From LMUY01 sp964247705 (lineage in GTDB: Bacteria > Pseudomonadota > Alphaproteobacteria > Acetobacterales > Acetobacteraceae), in contig CAXTVQ010000007.1 in the NCBI GenBank assembly GCA_964247705.1, positions 30,954 through 94,953 of the forward strand: a DNA stretch of 64,000 nt, in the 5' to 3' direction. How positions within the stretch are numbered: position 1 is the stretch's first letter; each line of letters starts with the position of its first letter. Below are positions 1 to 9,220 of the stretch, one piece after another. The position numbers and the translations under genes were made by a program. The notes under the pieces were generated by a model. It ran no database searches. It saw only the letters and a program-made list of their open reading frames with translations, and had not been told where the DNA came from.

Positions 1-187
1 CCACGATCGTGCCGCCGGGCCGCAACAGGCCGCGCGCCTCCGCGTCCGCGATGATGGCGAGCCCGGCGCGGTCCTTCACCGAGCCGCCCGGGTTCATGAA
101 TTCGGCTTTCCCCAGGATGGTGCAGCCAGTCGCCTCCGACGCCAGGCGCAGGCGGATCAGCGGCGTGTTGCCGATCGCGGCGCTCAT
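1..187 (-). CDS. cysK: Cysteine synthase, N-terminal part (runs off window)
   Basis: O-acetylserine sulfhydrylase family, which makes cysteine from O-acetylserine and sulfide using PLP. Only the first 62 codons are inside the window. Visible family marks are the NTPLIRL segment at residues 7-13 and NPGGSVKDR at 32-40, whose Lys38 is the expected PLP Schiff-base lysine. The ATG at 187 is the natural start for an IGNTPL-type N-terminus. It is divergent from the rhodanese gene, sharing about 100 bp of upstream DNA. A cystathionine beta-synthase-like or CysM paralogue cannot be excluded from this fragment alone. Confidence 0.85.
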   Translation of the reverse strand, partial: MSAAIGNTPLIRLRLASEATGCTILGKAEFMNPGGSVKDRAGLAIIADAEARGLLRPGGTIV

Positions 188-285
188 GCCATCGAGGCGT
201 TGCCCAATAAGGCTGGGCGCCTCGGCCAGGTTTGTGCTTTGCATCGTGCTGAGGCACCTTCCGCGCCAATTTCGAGGATAGGCAC

Positions 286-696
286 ATGGTCGAGAACGTC
301 GCTCCGAAACAGGTGTGGGAGGCGCTGGTCAGCCATCCCGATGCGCGGCTGGTCGATGTTCGCACCGACTTCGAATGGGCGCAGATCGGCGTTCCGGACC
401 TGACGACATCGGGCAAGCAGCCGGCGCTGATCTCCTGGCAGGTTGCACCCACCATGCAGGTGAACGCCGGGTTCATCGACGACCTGCGCGCAGCCGGGGT
501 GCGCGAGGAGGACCACGTGTACTTCCTCTGCCGCAGCGGTGTGCGCTCGACGGCGGCGGCCGAAGCGGCGCGGGCTGCCGGCTTCAAGCACACCTACAAC
601 ATCGCCGACGGTTTCGAAGGGCCGCCCGACGGGCGTGGCATGCGGGGCCGCGTCGCCGGCTGGCAGGCGGACGGCTTGCCGTGGACGAAGGACTGA
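286..696 (+). CDS. Rhodanese-like sulfurtransferase domain protein
   Basis: Single rhodanese domain of 136 residues, a typical length for a stand-alone cytoplasmic sulfurtransferase. The LVDVRTDFEW segment (residues 22-31) is the usual rhodanese N-terminal signature. The active-site loop is CRSGVRS at 82-88 with Cys82 as the persulfide-carrying cysteine. No signal peptide is visible. The stop is 4 bases before the GTG of the cytochrome b561 gene, so the two are probably one transcript. Its position opposite cysK and near mtnA suggests a role in sulfur handling, but the physiological acceptor cannot be read from sequence. Confidence 0.9.
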   Translation: MVENVAPKQVWEALVSHPDARLVDVRTDFEWAQIGVPDLTTSGKQPALISWQVAPTMQVNAGFIDDLRAAGVREEDHVYFLCRSGVRSTAAAEAARAAGFKHTYNIADGFEGPPDGRGMRGRVAGWQADGLPWTKD

Positions 697-700
697 CCGG

Positions 701-1255
701 GTGCAAGCTGTCGATCGGGCGGCCACGCGATATGACCGCACGACGATCCTGTTCCACTGGGTGACCGCGCTGCTGATCGTCGCGCAGTGGTGCATCGCCA
801 AGATGATCGATTGGGCGCCGCGGGGTGATCCCCGGGTTCCCATGCGCTCGCTGCACCTGAGTGTGGGCGTGATCCTGGTCGTGCTGATCGCGGCCCGCAT
901 CGTCTGGCGGGCCACCGAGGGCAGGCGCCTGCCTGCCGCGGACCGGGGCGCGCTGCACGTGGTGGCAAAGGCCACGCATTGGGGGCTCTACGCGCTGGTC
1001 GCCACGACGCTGGCGTTCGGCCTGATGCTGTGGTGGGTGCGCGGCGATACGTGGTTCTTCGTGTTCAGCGTGCCGAAGCTCGACCCGGCGAACAAGCCGC
1101 TCGCCGCGTTCTTCGACGACTGGCACCCGCTGTTGGGGACGCTGATCCTCTATCTCGCGGGTCTGCATGCCGCGGCGGCCCTGGTGCACCGCTTCCTCTG
1201 GCACGACGGCGTGCTCGGGCGGATGCTGGTCCGCACGGCACGCCCGCGAGGCTGA
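701..1255 (+). CDS. Cytochrome b561 family membrane protein
   Basis: Predicted di-haem membrane electron-transfer protein of about 184 residues. It opens with YDRTTILFHW, the classic b561 start with a haem-ligand candidate His19. Further candidate ligands are His52, His93, His142 and His156. Four hydrophobic helices are visible (about residues 17-35, 52-70, 92-112, 141-165). The GTG at 701 was chosen because it lies 4 bases after the rhodanese stop and gives the standard short N-terminus. A longer in-frame extension back to 539 lies inside the rhodanese gene and is not needed. The electron donor and acceptor are unknown; this family often serves as a quinol-linked superoxide or respiratory cytochrome. 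Confidence 0.85.
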   Translation: MQAVDRAATRYDRTTILFHWVTALLIVAQWCIAKMIDWAPRGDPRVPMRSLHLSVGVILVVLIAARIVWRATEGRRLPAADRGALHVVAKATHWGLYALVATTLAFGLMLWWVRGDTWFFVFSVPKLDPANKPLAAFFDDWHPLLGTLILYLAGLHAAAALVHRFLWHDGVLGRMLVRTARPRG

Positions 1256-1257
1256 GC

Positions 1258-2112
1258 TCAGGCGTCGTAGGACACGCGCAGAACCACGAACCACGGGTAA
1301 CGCGTGTCCACCACGACGCCGGTCGCGGGATCGGTCAGCAACCCGTCCGGCGTGGTCGGGATGTGCTTCTCCGTCACTGAGTCGTCGACGTTGCCGCCCA
1401 CGACGGAAAGCTGGCCCGGCGCCGCCTCGATCACGAAATCGCAGTGCCCGGGGAAGGAACTCGTGGGCAGGTCGTCATACGTCAACACGTGGCTGCCACC
1501 CCGGCCGAGGCAGATCAGGTCCCCAACTTGCGGTGCATAGCGGTCCGGGCGCTCGGCAGTGACCACCAGGCTGCCGCCGCCAGCATCGGCCTGTGCCTTC
1601 GCCGCATTGATGTACTCGGCATGGGCCGGCGCATAAGGGAAGCGGTCTCCCGCGCCGGCGATGCGCATGATGTAGGAGATGAATGCCGCCGACCACGGGT
1701 AGTGGCCATCCTGGCTGGCCGGGAACACGGTCCCGTTCGCGTCGTGCTTGCCCGTCCAATAGGCCGTGACGGAACTGGCGTCCTGGCTTTCCCACCAATA
1801 CTCGCCCACCCGCTCCCACAGGCCGGGGTAGCGCTCGGGCTTGTTGTCGCCGGTTGGCGGGCGGGTGCCCGGCGGGTCGTCATCGACCGGCGTGCCCCAC
1901 AGCCGCCACTCCCGCTTGGCGATGGCAACCGCGTCCGCCCGGGCGAACGGCGCGTAGTGCAGCCGGCTGAACGGCGGCACCTGTCCGGTTCCGGCGGACA
2001 GAAGCTCCGGCGCGGCGGGCGTTGGCGTGGTCGCTGCAGCAGGTGGGTGCGAGGTGGCGCAAGCGGCAAGGCCGAAGACGGCCAGCAGGGGCACGAGCGG
2101 TCGAAAGATCAC
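1258..2112 (-). CDS. DUF2272 domain lipoprotein
   Basis: 284-residue exported protein with a lipobox-like LAAC at residues 15-18, then a Pro/Ala-rich linker and one globular domain. The WSAAFISYIMR stretch and the downstream GDLICLGR and CDFVIEA segments match the DUF2272 family, an NlpC/P60-like fold of unproven function. The start is GTG at 2112. It lies 15 bases downstream of mtnA on the same strand and converges with the cytochrome b561 gene, leaving 2 bases between the stops. Enzymatic activity (for example cell-wall amidase) is only an inference from the fold. Confidence 0.8.
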   Translation of the reverse strand: MIFRPLVPLLAVFGLAACATSHPPAAATTPTPAAPELLSAGTGQVPPFSRLHYAPFARADAVAIAKREWRLWGTPVDDDPPGTRPPTGDNKPERYPGLWERVGEYWWESQDASSVTAYWTGKHDANGTVFPASQDGHYPWSAAFISYIMRIAGAGDRFPYAPAHAEYINAAKAQADAGGGSLVVTAERPDRYAPQVGDLICLGRGGSHVLTYDDLPTSSFPGHCDFVIEAAPGQLSVVGGNVDDSVTEKHIPTTPDGLLTDPATGVVVDTRYPWFVVLRVSYDA

Positions 2113-2127
2113 GGGTGGGGAACTCAG

Positions 2128-3216
<1,089 letters not shown>

Positions 3217-3222
3217 CCTAAG

Positions 3223-3738
3223 TCAAATCCTTTGATGCAGGACGCAAACGAGGGTGAACAAGCGCCGCGCGGTCGGGAAGTCGATCGCGATCTTGCCGTC
3301 CAACCGCTCGACCATCAGGGCCGCGCCCTCGTTGTGCAGCCCGCGGCGGCCCATGTCGATCGCTTGTATGCGTTCGGCGCGGCCTTCCTCCATCGCCATC
3401 ACGTGGCTGTCCACCAGCATCTGGTAGTCCTTGATCAACCCGCGGAACGGCCCGAGCGCCAGCACGACCGCCTGCAACGGCGCGTCGTCCAGCCCGCGCA
3501 CGTCGAACACCAGCCGGCCTTCCTGCACCGACAGATGCAGCGCGTACGGGCCCGGATGCCGGGGCAGCGCGAAGCGGTTCTCCGCCGCCAGATCGTTGGT
3601 CGCCTGTGTGCGGTCGGCCTCCTGGATCGGCGAGAGCCGGGTCAGCGCCTCGCCGTCGAGCACCACGCGCTCGATCCGCTCGAGCGGTGCAGGGCCGAAG
3701 CCGGTCAGGCCCACGCTGCTTACGTCGGAGCCGCTCAC
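3223..3738 (-). CDS. UPF0262 family protein
   Basis: 171-residue conserved protein of unknown function, largely restricted to Alphaproteobacteria. The ENRFALPRHPGPYALHLS and RLVFDVRG segments are the recognisable family core. No signal peptide or membrane segment is visible. The GTG at 3738 overlaps the stop of the DUF983 gene (GTGA arrangement), so the pair is translationally coupled; a second GTG eight codons on is possible. It is the middle member of a DUF983-UPF0262-mtnA run. Confidence 0.85.
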   Translation of the reverse strand: MSGSDVSSVGLTGFGPAPLERIERVVLDGEALTRLSPIQEADRTQATNDLAAENRFALPRHPGPYALHLSVQEGRLVFDVRGLDDAPLQAVVLALGPFRGLIKDYQMLVDSHVMAMEEGRAERIQAIDMGRRGLHNEGAALMVERLDGKIAIDFPTARRLFTLVCVLHQRI

Positions 3739-4160
3739 TCGTCGTCGGGTTTCATCATGCCGAGCTTGAGCATCAGCCCGAGCGTAGCCCCTTTGATCGG
3801 GCGGAGCAGCACTGCCGACAGGATTGCGGTGAACGGCAACCAGATCGCCGCCTGCACCCAGAAGGGAGGGTCGTAAGCCTGGTAGGTCGCGAACATCAGC
3901 CCGACCACGACATGCGCCACGATGAACACCGTGAAATACGGCGGCGCGTCGTCCGCCCGGTATTCGCCGAGCGGCGCCCCGCACGCAGCGCAGGCCGGCG
4001 ACACACGCAGGTAGCCGTTGAAACACCGGGTCAGCCCGCAAGCGGGGCATTTCCCCAGTGCGCCGCGGAGTAGGGCCACGGGCAGCGACGGAACGGGCCA
4101 CGGCGTGGGCTGCGGCGTCCGGTCGGGCTGCCACCGGATCGGGAGATTGGTGTCGGGCAT
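3735..4160 (-). CDS. DUF983 family membrane protein
   Basis: 141-residue protein with two CXXC pairs near the N-terminus (CPACG and CAACG), which suggest a small zinc ribbon, followed by two hydrophobic helices at roughly residues 73-93 and 100-120. This arrangement is that of DUF983, often found near cytochrome oxidase genes. The ATG at 4160 was preferred over an in-frame upstream start because a GAGG sequence lies 7-10 bases before it and a promoter-like element lies just upstream. First gene of the UPF0262-mtnA transcript. Confidence 0.85.
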   Translation of the reverse strand: MPDTNLPIRWQPDRTPQPTPWPVPSLPVALLRGALGKCPACGLTRCFNGYLRVSPACAACGAPLGEYRADDAPPYFTVFIVAHVVVGLMFATYQAYDPPFWVQAAIWLPFTAILSAVLLRPIKGATLGLMLKLGMMKPDDE

Positions 4161-4188
4161 CTGCGGAACCTCGGGGCGGGCAGGGCGG

Positions 4189-4217
4189 AGTATATCGCGT
4201 TTTGCTGCATTGCGAAA
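4189..4217 (-). promoter_or_regulatory. Candidate housekeeping promoter of the DUF983-UPF0262-mtnA operon
   Basis: Read on the minus strand this is TTTCGC, a 17-base spacer, then TATACT. The -10 is close to consensus and the -35 is weak. The predicted transcription start is about 20 bases before the ATG at 4160. Pattern match only. Confidence 0.35.
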
Positions 4218-4474
4218 CACGCCCACTCTATGTCGTGGCGGCGATGGCGGCGATCAACCAGCCCCGGCCTGCCTCCAGCAACACGATCTGCCGGAACAAC
4301 GTCTGAAAAACGGCGAAAGCTGCCGAGAACTCGATCGCGCCGGCTGAGGTCTGGCTCGGTCGAGGTCGGCGGCGCCGCAGACATCGCGGCCGTCGACGGC
4401 GCTTGCAGGGGGCTACCGCCGCTCCTAGGAAGCGAAGGTAACGTTTTCGCGCCAATCAATACGGGAGTGTTTGC
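4218..4474. other. Intergenic region between divergent DUF983 and prpD
   Basis: Together with the promoter-like element this is a 314-base divergent gap. It ends with GGGAG about 7 bases before the prpD ATG, which is a good ribosome-binding site. I see no strong hairpin, repeat or convincing small ORF; short ORFs on both strands here have no family resemblance. Confidence 0.5.
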
Positions 4475-5974
4475 ATGATCAGCCATGACGTCCGGGTCCA
4501 TCCGTCCAAGGACGTGCTCAAGCGCGAGGACCAGCTTGCCTGGAAGATCGCCGCCGTCGCCGCCGACAAGGTGCGCGTGCAGCCCGATGTCGCCGACATG
4601 ATCATCAACCGCATCATCGACAACGCGGCCGTCGCGATCGCCTCGGTCAACCGCTCCGCCCCGACCAGCGCCCGCGGCATGGCGCTCGGCCATCCGCGCA
4701 AGGGCGGCGCGACCGTGTTCGGCGTGCCGTCCAAGACCCGGGTCAGCCCGGAATGGGCCGCCTGGGCCAACGGGACGGCGGTGCGCGAGCTGGACATGCA
4801 CGACACCTTCCTGGCCGCCGACTACTCCCATCCCGGCGACAACATCCCGCCGATCCTGGCGGTGGCGCAGACGGTCGGCAAATCCGGTGCGGACCTGATC
4901 CGCGGCCTGGCCACCGGCTACGAGATCCAGATCGACCTGGTGCGCGCGATCTGCCTGCACGAGCACAAGATCGACCACATCGCCCATCTCTGCCCGGCGC
5001 AGGCGGCCGGCATCGGCACGCTGCTCGGCCTCAAGGCGGACGTGATCTACCAGGCGGTGCAGCAGGCCGTGCATGTCAGCTTCACCACGCGCCAGTCCCG
5101 CAAGGGCGAGATCAGCTCGTGGAAGGCCTACGCACCGTCGCATGCCGGCAAGCTCGCCATCGAGGCGGTGGACCGGGCGATGCGCGGCGAAGGGGCGCCG
5201 AGCCCGGTGTACGAGGGCGAGGACAGCGTGATCGCCTGGATGCTGGACGGGAAGGACGCGGAGTACATGGTGCCGCTGCCGGGCCCGAAGGAGCCGAAGC
5301 GCGCCATCATGGACAGCTACACCAAGGAGCACTCGGCCGAGTACCAGAGCCAGGCGCTGATCGACCTCGCCTTCCGCATGCGCGAGCAGGTGGGGGACCT
5401 GAAGAAGATCGAGAAGATCACCATCCACACCAGCCACCACACGCACTACGTGATCGGCACCGGCGCCAACGATCCGCAGAAGATGGACCCGAAGGCCAGC
5501 CGCGAGACGCTCGACCACTCGATCATGTACATCTTCGCGGTGGCCCTGCAGGACGGGCGCTGGCACCACGTGGACAGCTACGCGCCGATCCGCGCCCGCC
5601 GCAAGGACACGGTCGATCTGTGGCACAAGATCGAGACGCGGGAGGACCCGGCGTGGACCGAACGCTACCACTCGCGTGACCCGAACGAACTCGCGTTCGG
5701 CGCCCGCGTGGAGATCACCATGAAGGGCGGCCAGGTGATCACCGACGAGCTGGCGATCGCCAACGCGCACCCGCTGGGCGCCACGCCGTGGGGGCGCGAG
5801 GATTACATCGGCAAGTTCAACGTGATGACGGAGGGCCTGATTGCGCCGAAGGAGGCCGCGCGCTTCCTGCAGGCGGTGCAGTCGCTGCCCGAGCTGACCG
5901 AAGGCGAGTTGGACCAACTGAACGTGGCCATGCCAGCCGGCGCCCTTGCAGAGGCCAAGCCCGGCATCTTCTGA
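4475..5974 (+). CDS. prpD: 2-methylcitrate dehydratase (MmgE/PrpD family)
   Basis: Dehydrates 2-methylcitrate to 2-methyl-cis-aconitate in the methylcitrate cycle of propionyl-CoA oxidation. At 499 residues it is close to the usual 480-500. The N-terminal DNAAVAIASVNR segment, the SHPGDNIPPILAVAQ motif and HPLGATPWGREDY near the C-terminus are typical of PrpD. No signal peptide. prpC follows 43 bases later in the same direction, which strengthens the assignment over other MmgE/PrpD members. prpB (methylisocitrate lyase) and a prpR-type regulator are not in the window. Confidence 0.93.
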   Translation: MISHDVRVHPSKDVLKREDQLAWKIAAVAADKVRVQPDVADMIINRIIDNAAVAIASVNRSAPTSARGMALGHPRKGGATVFGVPSKTRVSPEWAAWANGTAVRELDMHDTFLAADYSHPGDNIPPILAVAQTVGKSGADLIRGLATGYEIQIDLVRAICLHEHKIDHIAHLCPAQAAGIGTLLGLKADVIYQAVQQAVHVSFTTRQSRKGEISSWKAYAPSHAGKLAIEAVDRAMRGEGAPSPVYEGEDSVIAWMLDGKDAEYMVPLPGPKEPKRAIMDSYTKEHSAEYQSQALIDLAFRMREQVGDLKKIEKITIHTSHHTHYVIGTGANDPQKMDPKASRETLDHSIMYIFAVALQDGRWHHVDSYAPIRARRKDTVDLWHKIETREDPAWTERYHSRDPNELAFGARVEITMKGGQVITDELAIANAHPLGATPWGREDYIGKFNVMTEGLIAPKEAARFLQAVQSLPELTEGELDQLNVAMPAGALAEAKPGIF

Positions 5975-6017
5975 CGTACCTAACGACTTCATCTCCGGAC
6001 CCCAAGGAGCACCGACC

Positions 6018-7169
6018 ATGTCCGAGACCCTCGTGAACAAGCCCAAGAAGTCCGTCGCCCTCTCCGGCGTCACCGCGGGCAACACGGCCCTGTGCACCGT
6101 CGGCCGCACCGGCAACGACCTGCATTACCGCGGCTACGACATCCTCGAGATCGCCGAGACCTGCCAGTTCGAGGAGATCGCCCACCTGCTCGTCCACGGC
6201 ACGCTGCCGACCGAGTCGCAGCTCCGCAGCTACAAAGCCAAGCTGCACGCGATGCGGGGCATCCCCTACGCCGTGCGCCAGGTGCTCGAAGCGCTGCCCG
6301 CCAACACGCACCCGATGGACGTGATGCGCACCGCCGTCTCCGCGCTGGGCTGCACGTTGCCGGAGCGCGACGACCACAACCAGCCGGGTGCGAAGGACAT
6401 CGCGGACCGGCTGATGGCGAGCCTTGGCTCGATGCTGCTGTACTGGTTCCACTTCGCGGTGAACGGCAAGCGCATCAAGGTCGAGACCGACGACGACAGC
6501 ATCGGCGGCCATTTCCTGCACCTGCTGCACGGCGTGCCGCCATCGGCCGATTGGGTGCGGGCGATGCACACCTCGCTCAACCTCTACGCCGAGCACGAGT
6601 TCAACGCCTCCACCTTCGCCGCGCGTGTCGTCGCGGGCACCGGGTCCGACATGTATTCGGCGATCGTGGGCGGCATCGGTGCGCTGCGCGGCCCCAAGCA
6701 CGGCGGCGCCAACGAGGTAGCGCTCGAGGTGCAGCAACGATATTCGACCCCGGACGAGGCGGAGGCCGACATCCGCCGCCGGGTGGCCAACAAGGAGGTC
6801 GTGATCGGCTTCGGCCACCCCGTCTACACTGTGTCCGATCCGCGCAACGTGGTGATCAAAGCCGTCGCCAAGCGGCTTTCGGAGCACGCGGGCAACACCG
6901 CGATCTTCGCGATCGCCGACCGGCTCGAGGCGGTGATGGCCGATACCAAGAAGATGTTCGCCAACCTCGATTGGTTCAGCGCCGTCTCCTACCACACGAT
7001 GGGCGTGCCGACGGCGATGTTCACGCCGCTATTCGTCATCGCGCGCACGTCCGGCTGGGCGGCGCACGTGATCGAGCAGCGGATCGACAACAAAATCATC
7101 CGTCCGGCGGCGAACTACACCGGCCCGGAGGATCGTACCTTCGTCCCCTTGGCGGAGCGGACGGCCTGA
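6018..7169 (+). CDS. prpC: 2-methylcitrate synthase
   Basis: Citrate-synthase-fold enzyme condensing propionyl-CoA with oxaloacetate. It has 383 residues, the short PrpC length rather than the ~430 of GltA. The catalytic set is visible: His in AEHEFNAS, His in GPKHGGANE and Asp in FANLDWFSA, plus the GFGHPVY loop. The ATG at 6018 is preceded by AAGGAG at good spacing, so an upstream in-frame ATG at 5946, inside prpD, was rejected. It is presumably co-transcribed with prpD. A GltA-like side activity is common in this family. Confidence 0.93.
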   Translation: MSETLVNKPKKSVALSGVTAGNTALCTVGRTGNDLHYRGYDILEIAETCQFEEIAHLLVHGTLPTESQLRSYKAKLHAMRGIPYAVRQVLEALPANTHPMDVMRTAVSALGCTLPERDDHNQPGAKDIADRLMASLGSMLLYWFHFAVNGKRIKVETDDDSIGGHFLHLLHGVPPSADWVRAMHTSLNLYAEHEFNASTFAARVVAGTGSDMYSAIVGGIGALRGPKHGGANEVALEVQQRYSTPDEAEADIRRRVANKEVVIGFGHPVYTVSDPRNVVIKAVAKRLSEHAGNTAIFAIADRLEAVMADTKKMFANLDWFSAVSYHTMGVPTAMFTPLFVIARTSGWAAHVIEQRIDNKIIRPAANYTGPEDRTFVPLAERTA

Positions 7170-7541
7170 AAACCTGCCTATTGTTGAATACAGCAAGTAA
7201 AGACACGTTTTTTGTTTGACATGCCGTCGGTGCACGCGAGATAGCGGAATGGCATGCGCTGCGGGCGATTCGCGTGGAATCGCCCGCACATGCAGGATGG
7301 CAGGGGAGACACGTCACTTGCACCGACGTCACGGCATCGGCGCCAGTCCCGAACGCAGCAACGCGTGGCAACCTTACGCCACGGCGCAGACCTGCCCTCA
7401 TTCATGCGGAATTCAGCGCATGACCCGGCTACGCACTCCGCGCGGCGTAGCCGGAGCCCGGCTGCGGCTCGGAAGAACTGGCTGCATGTGCGGCCGTTCG
7501 TTTTAGACCAGACTCGAAACGGCCCCGAAGGAACCCAAGAC
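7170..7541 (+). other. 372-base intergenic region after prpC with a strong hairpin
   Basis: The first 50 bases are unusually A/T-rich for this genome. A TTGACA at 7216-7221 with GAGATA 16 bases later could be a promoter for the H1-like gene, but this is a weak call. The perfect inverted repeat at 7261-7287 is listed separately. Small ORFs crossing the region look like chance frames. Confidence 0.4.
7261..7287. terminator. Perfect 11-bp hairpin downstream of prpC
   Basis: Arms GCGGGCGATTC and GAATCGCCCGC with a 5-base GCGTG loop, about 90 bases after the prpC stop. There is no U-run after it, so it may be a Rho-assisted terminator, an mRNA-stabilising end or a protein-binding palindrome. Confidence 0.5.
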
Positions 7542-8383
7542 ATGAGCAACGACGAGATCAAGACACCACCGCGCGCACAGGCGATGGCCGTCCGTGCGGC
7601 TACGAAGAGTGCTCCGAAAGCGGCGGCAACCAAGGCGCCGGCGCCCAAGGCCGCTGCCCCGAAGCCCGCCGCTGCCCCGAAGCCCGCTGCTGCCAAGGCT
7701 GCGGCCCCGAAGGCTGCGGCNNNNNNNNNNNNNNNNNNNNNNNNNNNNNNNNNNNNNNNNNNNNNNNNNNNNNNNNNNNNNNNNNNNNNNNNNNNNNNNN
7801 NNNNNNNNNNNNNNNNNNNNCCGCCGCTGCCCCGAAGCCCGCTGCTGCCAAGGCTGCGGCCCCGAAGGCTGCGGCTCCGAAGGCTGCGGCCAAGAAGGCA
7901 GCGCCCGCGAAAGCTGCGCCTGCAAAGACGGCAAAGGCTCAGCCGAAGACGGCGAAGGGCCCGGCGAAGAGCAAGGCCAGCGCCGCGGCAGCCCCGGAGG
8001 CCAAGACCGAGGCTGCCACCACGATGCGAACCGGCAAGACCTCGGCAGCGCGGTCCGCAGCGGCCAAGGCGCTGAGCTCCGCCAAGTCGGCCAAGGCCGC
8101 GCCGGCAAAGAAAGCAGCCACGGACAAAGCTCCGGCCAAGGCAGCCAAGGCCGAACCTGCAAAGGTCGCGACCAAGGCCACGAAGGCTGCACCCAAGAAG
8201 AGTGCGGACAAGCCGGCTGCGGCGAAAAGCGAAGCCTCGAAGAAGATGCGCACTGCCAGTTCGCCCGCCGAGCGTTCTGCCGCAGCATCCGAACTCAGCT
8301 CCACGCCCAAGACCCGTCGCCGCAAGACCGCGTCGCCGGCACCCGAGCCGACCACCACGAACACCAGCGACTCGATCAACTAG
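7542..8383 (+). CDS. Histone H1-like Ala/Lys/Pro-rich protein, interrupted by an assembly gap
   Basis: Starts MSNDEIKTPPRAQ and then consists mostly of short AAPK, AAAK and PAK repeats, ending in a Lys/Arg- and Ser/Thr-rich tail (...KTRRRKTASPAPEP...). Such composition is typical of bacterial H1-like (Hc1/AlgP-type) DNA-binding proteins; no folded domain is visible. The 100-N gap at 7721-7820 puts the two halves in different frames, but dropping the Ns and one of two identical 55-base flanks restores a single frame of 228 residues. AAGGAACCCAAGAC precedes the ATG. Function in nucleoid compaction or regulation is inferred from composition only. Confidence 0.75.
7721..7820. other. 100-N scaffold gap that is probably a 55-bp contig overlap
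   Basis: Bases 7666-7720 before the gap and 7821-7875 after it are identical over 55 bases. The round 100-N run and the identical flanks are what a scaffolder leaves when two contig ends overlap by one k-mer. Collapsing them restores the reading frame of the H1-like gene. Confidence 0.8.
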
Positions 8384-8436
8384 CCCTGCGCAACGACATC
8401 GAGCCGTTTGTTTCCGGCGGGATTGCCCACTGTCAC

Positions 8437-8466
8437 CACCACCCTCTCCCAACGGAGAGGGTGGTG
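8437..8466. terminator. 13-bp hairpin after the H1-like gene
   Basis: Arms CACCACCCTCTCC and GGAGAGGGTGGTG with a 4-base loop, 54 bases after the stop. No U-tract follows. It sits between the ends of two convergent genes and could terminate both; it also resembles the CCCTCTCCC palindrome at 63086-63112. Confidence 0.55.
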
Positions 8467-8511
8467 CTCAGGCCGAGCCTAAACGCCGCCTTCAGGCATA
8501 AGTAATCGTGG

Positions 8512-8529
8512 GGTGGGCTTCAGCCCACC
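8512..8529. repeat. Short palindrome GGTGGGCTTCAGCCCACC
   Basis: 8-bp arms with a 2-base centre, followed 20 bases on by a partial second copy (GAAGCCCACC at 8552-8561). Such GGTGGGCTTCAGCCCACC-type sequences recur as dispersed intergenic repeats in many proteobacteria. The other copies would have to be found outside this window. Confidence 0.4.
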
Positions 8530-8593
8530 AACCCGGCGAAGTGGCGCGCCGAAGCCCACCCAGCAATCGAAGCATCTCCACAAAACCGCTCCA

Positions 8594-9220
8594 CTAGCCG
8601 AACTTAGCCAACAGATCGTCGACTTGTGCCGTGGTCAGTGTTCTCGGCGACGCGCCACGCAGAACCATGGCAAGCTTGGCCGCCTCCTCCAACTCCTCCG
8701 CCGCATAGACCGCGTCCGTCAGCGTCGGCCCGGACACGACCGGTCCGTGATTGGCCAGCAGCACGGCCTTCGCGCCCTCGGCGGCTTGCGTGATGGCCGG
8801 CTCCATCGCCGGGTCACCGGGGCGGAAATACGGCACCAGCGGCAGCACGCGCCCAATCCGCATGACGAAATACGGCGTAAGCGGCGCCATCGCCTCACCA
8901 CCCGGCAAGCAGGCCAGTGCCGTCGCCATCGTGGAATGCAAGTGCACCACCGCCCCGGCATCCGGCCGGGCCCGGTAGAACGCACGGTGCATGAAGACTT
9001 CCTTGGAGGGCTTGTCACCGCCGATCGGCGTGAACCCGCCATCCAGCCGGGCCAGACGCGCCGGATGCAGCCGGCCAAGCGACGAGTTGGTGGGCGTGAT
9101 CAGGTAGCCACCGTCCGGCAGCCGCACGCTGATGTTGCCGGCACTGCCCACACTGAAGCCGCGGGCGAACAAGCTGGCCCCAAGCTCGACCAGGAGCGCG
9201 CGGATCTCGTCCTCGGTCAT
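8594..9220 (-). CDS. otnC: 3-oxo-tetronate 4-phosphate decarboxylase (class II aldolase family)
   Basis: 208-residue class II aldolase/adducin protein. Zinc ligands are visible as HLHST (His93, His95) and His158 in ANHGPVVSG, with catalytic Glu74 in SKEVFMHR. It is assigned to OtnC because its ATG overlaps the stop of an OtnK-type kinase by 4 bases: together these two convert 3-oxo-tetronate to dihydroxyacetone phosphate. The dehydrogenase (OtnD/LtnD) and isomerase (OtnI) of the full acid-sugar pathway are not in the window. A generic aldolase such as fuculose-phosphate aldolase is the main alternative. Confidence 0.88.
   Translation of the reverse strand: MTEDEIRALLVELGASLFARGFSVGSAGNISVRLPDGGYLITPTNSSLGRLHPARLARLDGGFTPIGGDKPSKEVFMHRAFYRARPDAGAVVHLHSTMATALACLPGGEAMAPLTPYFVMRIGRVLPLVPYFRPGDPAMEPAITQAAEGAKAVLLANHGPVVSGPTLTDAVYAAEELEEAAKLAMVLRGASPRTLTTAQVDDLLAKFG

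Noticed and set aside
7254..8075. Open frames reading through the N-runs
   Set aside because: They join unrelated frames across artificial Ns (also at 27057-27553) and do not represent proteins.
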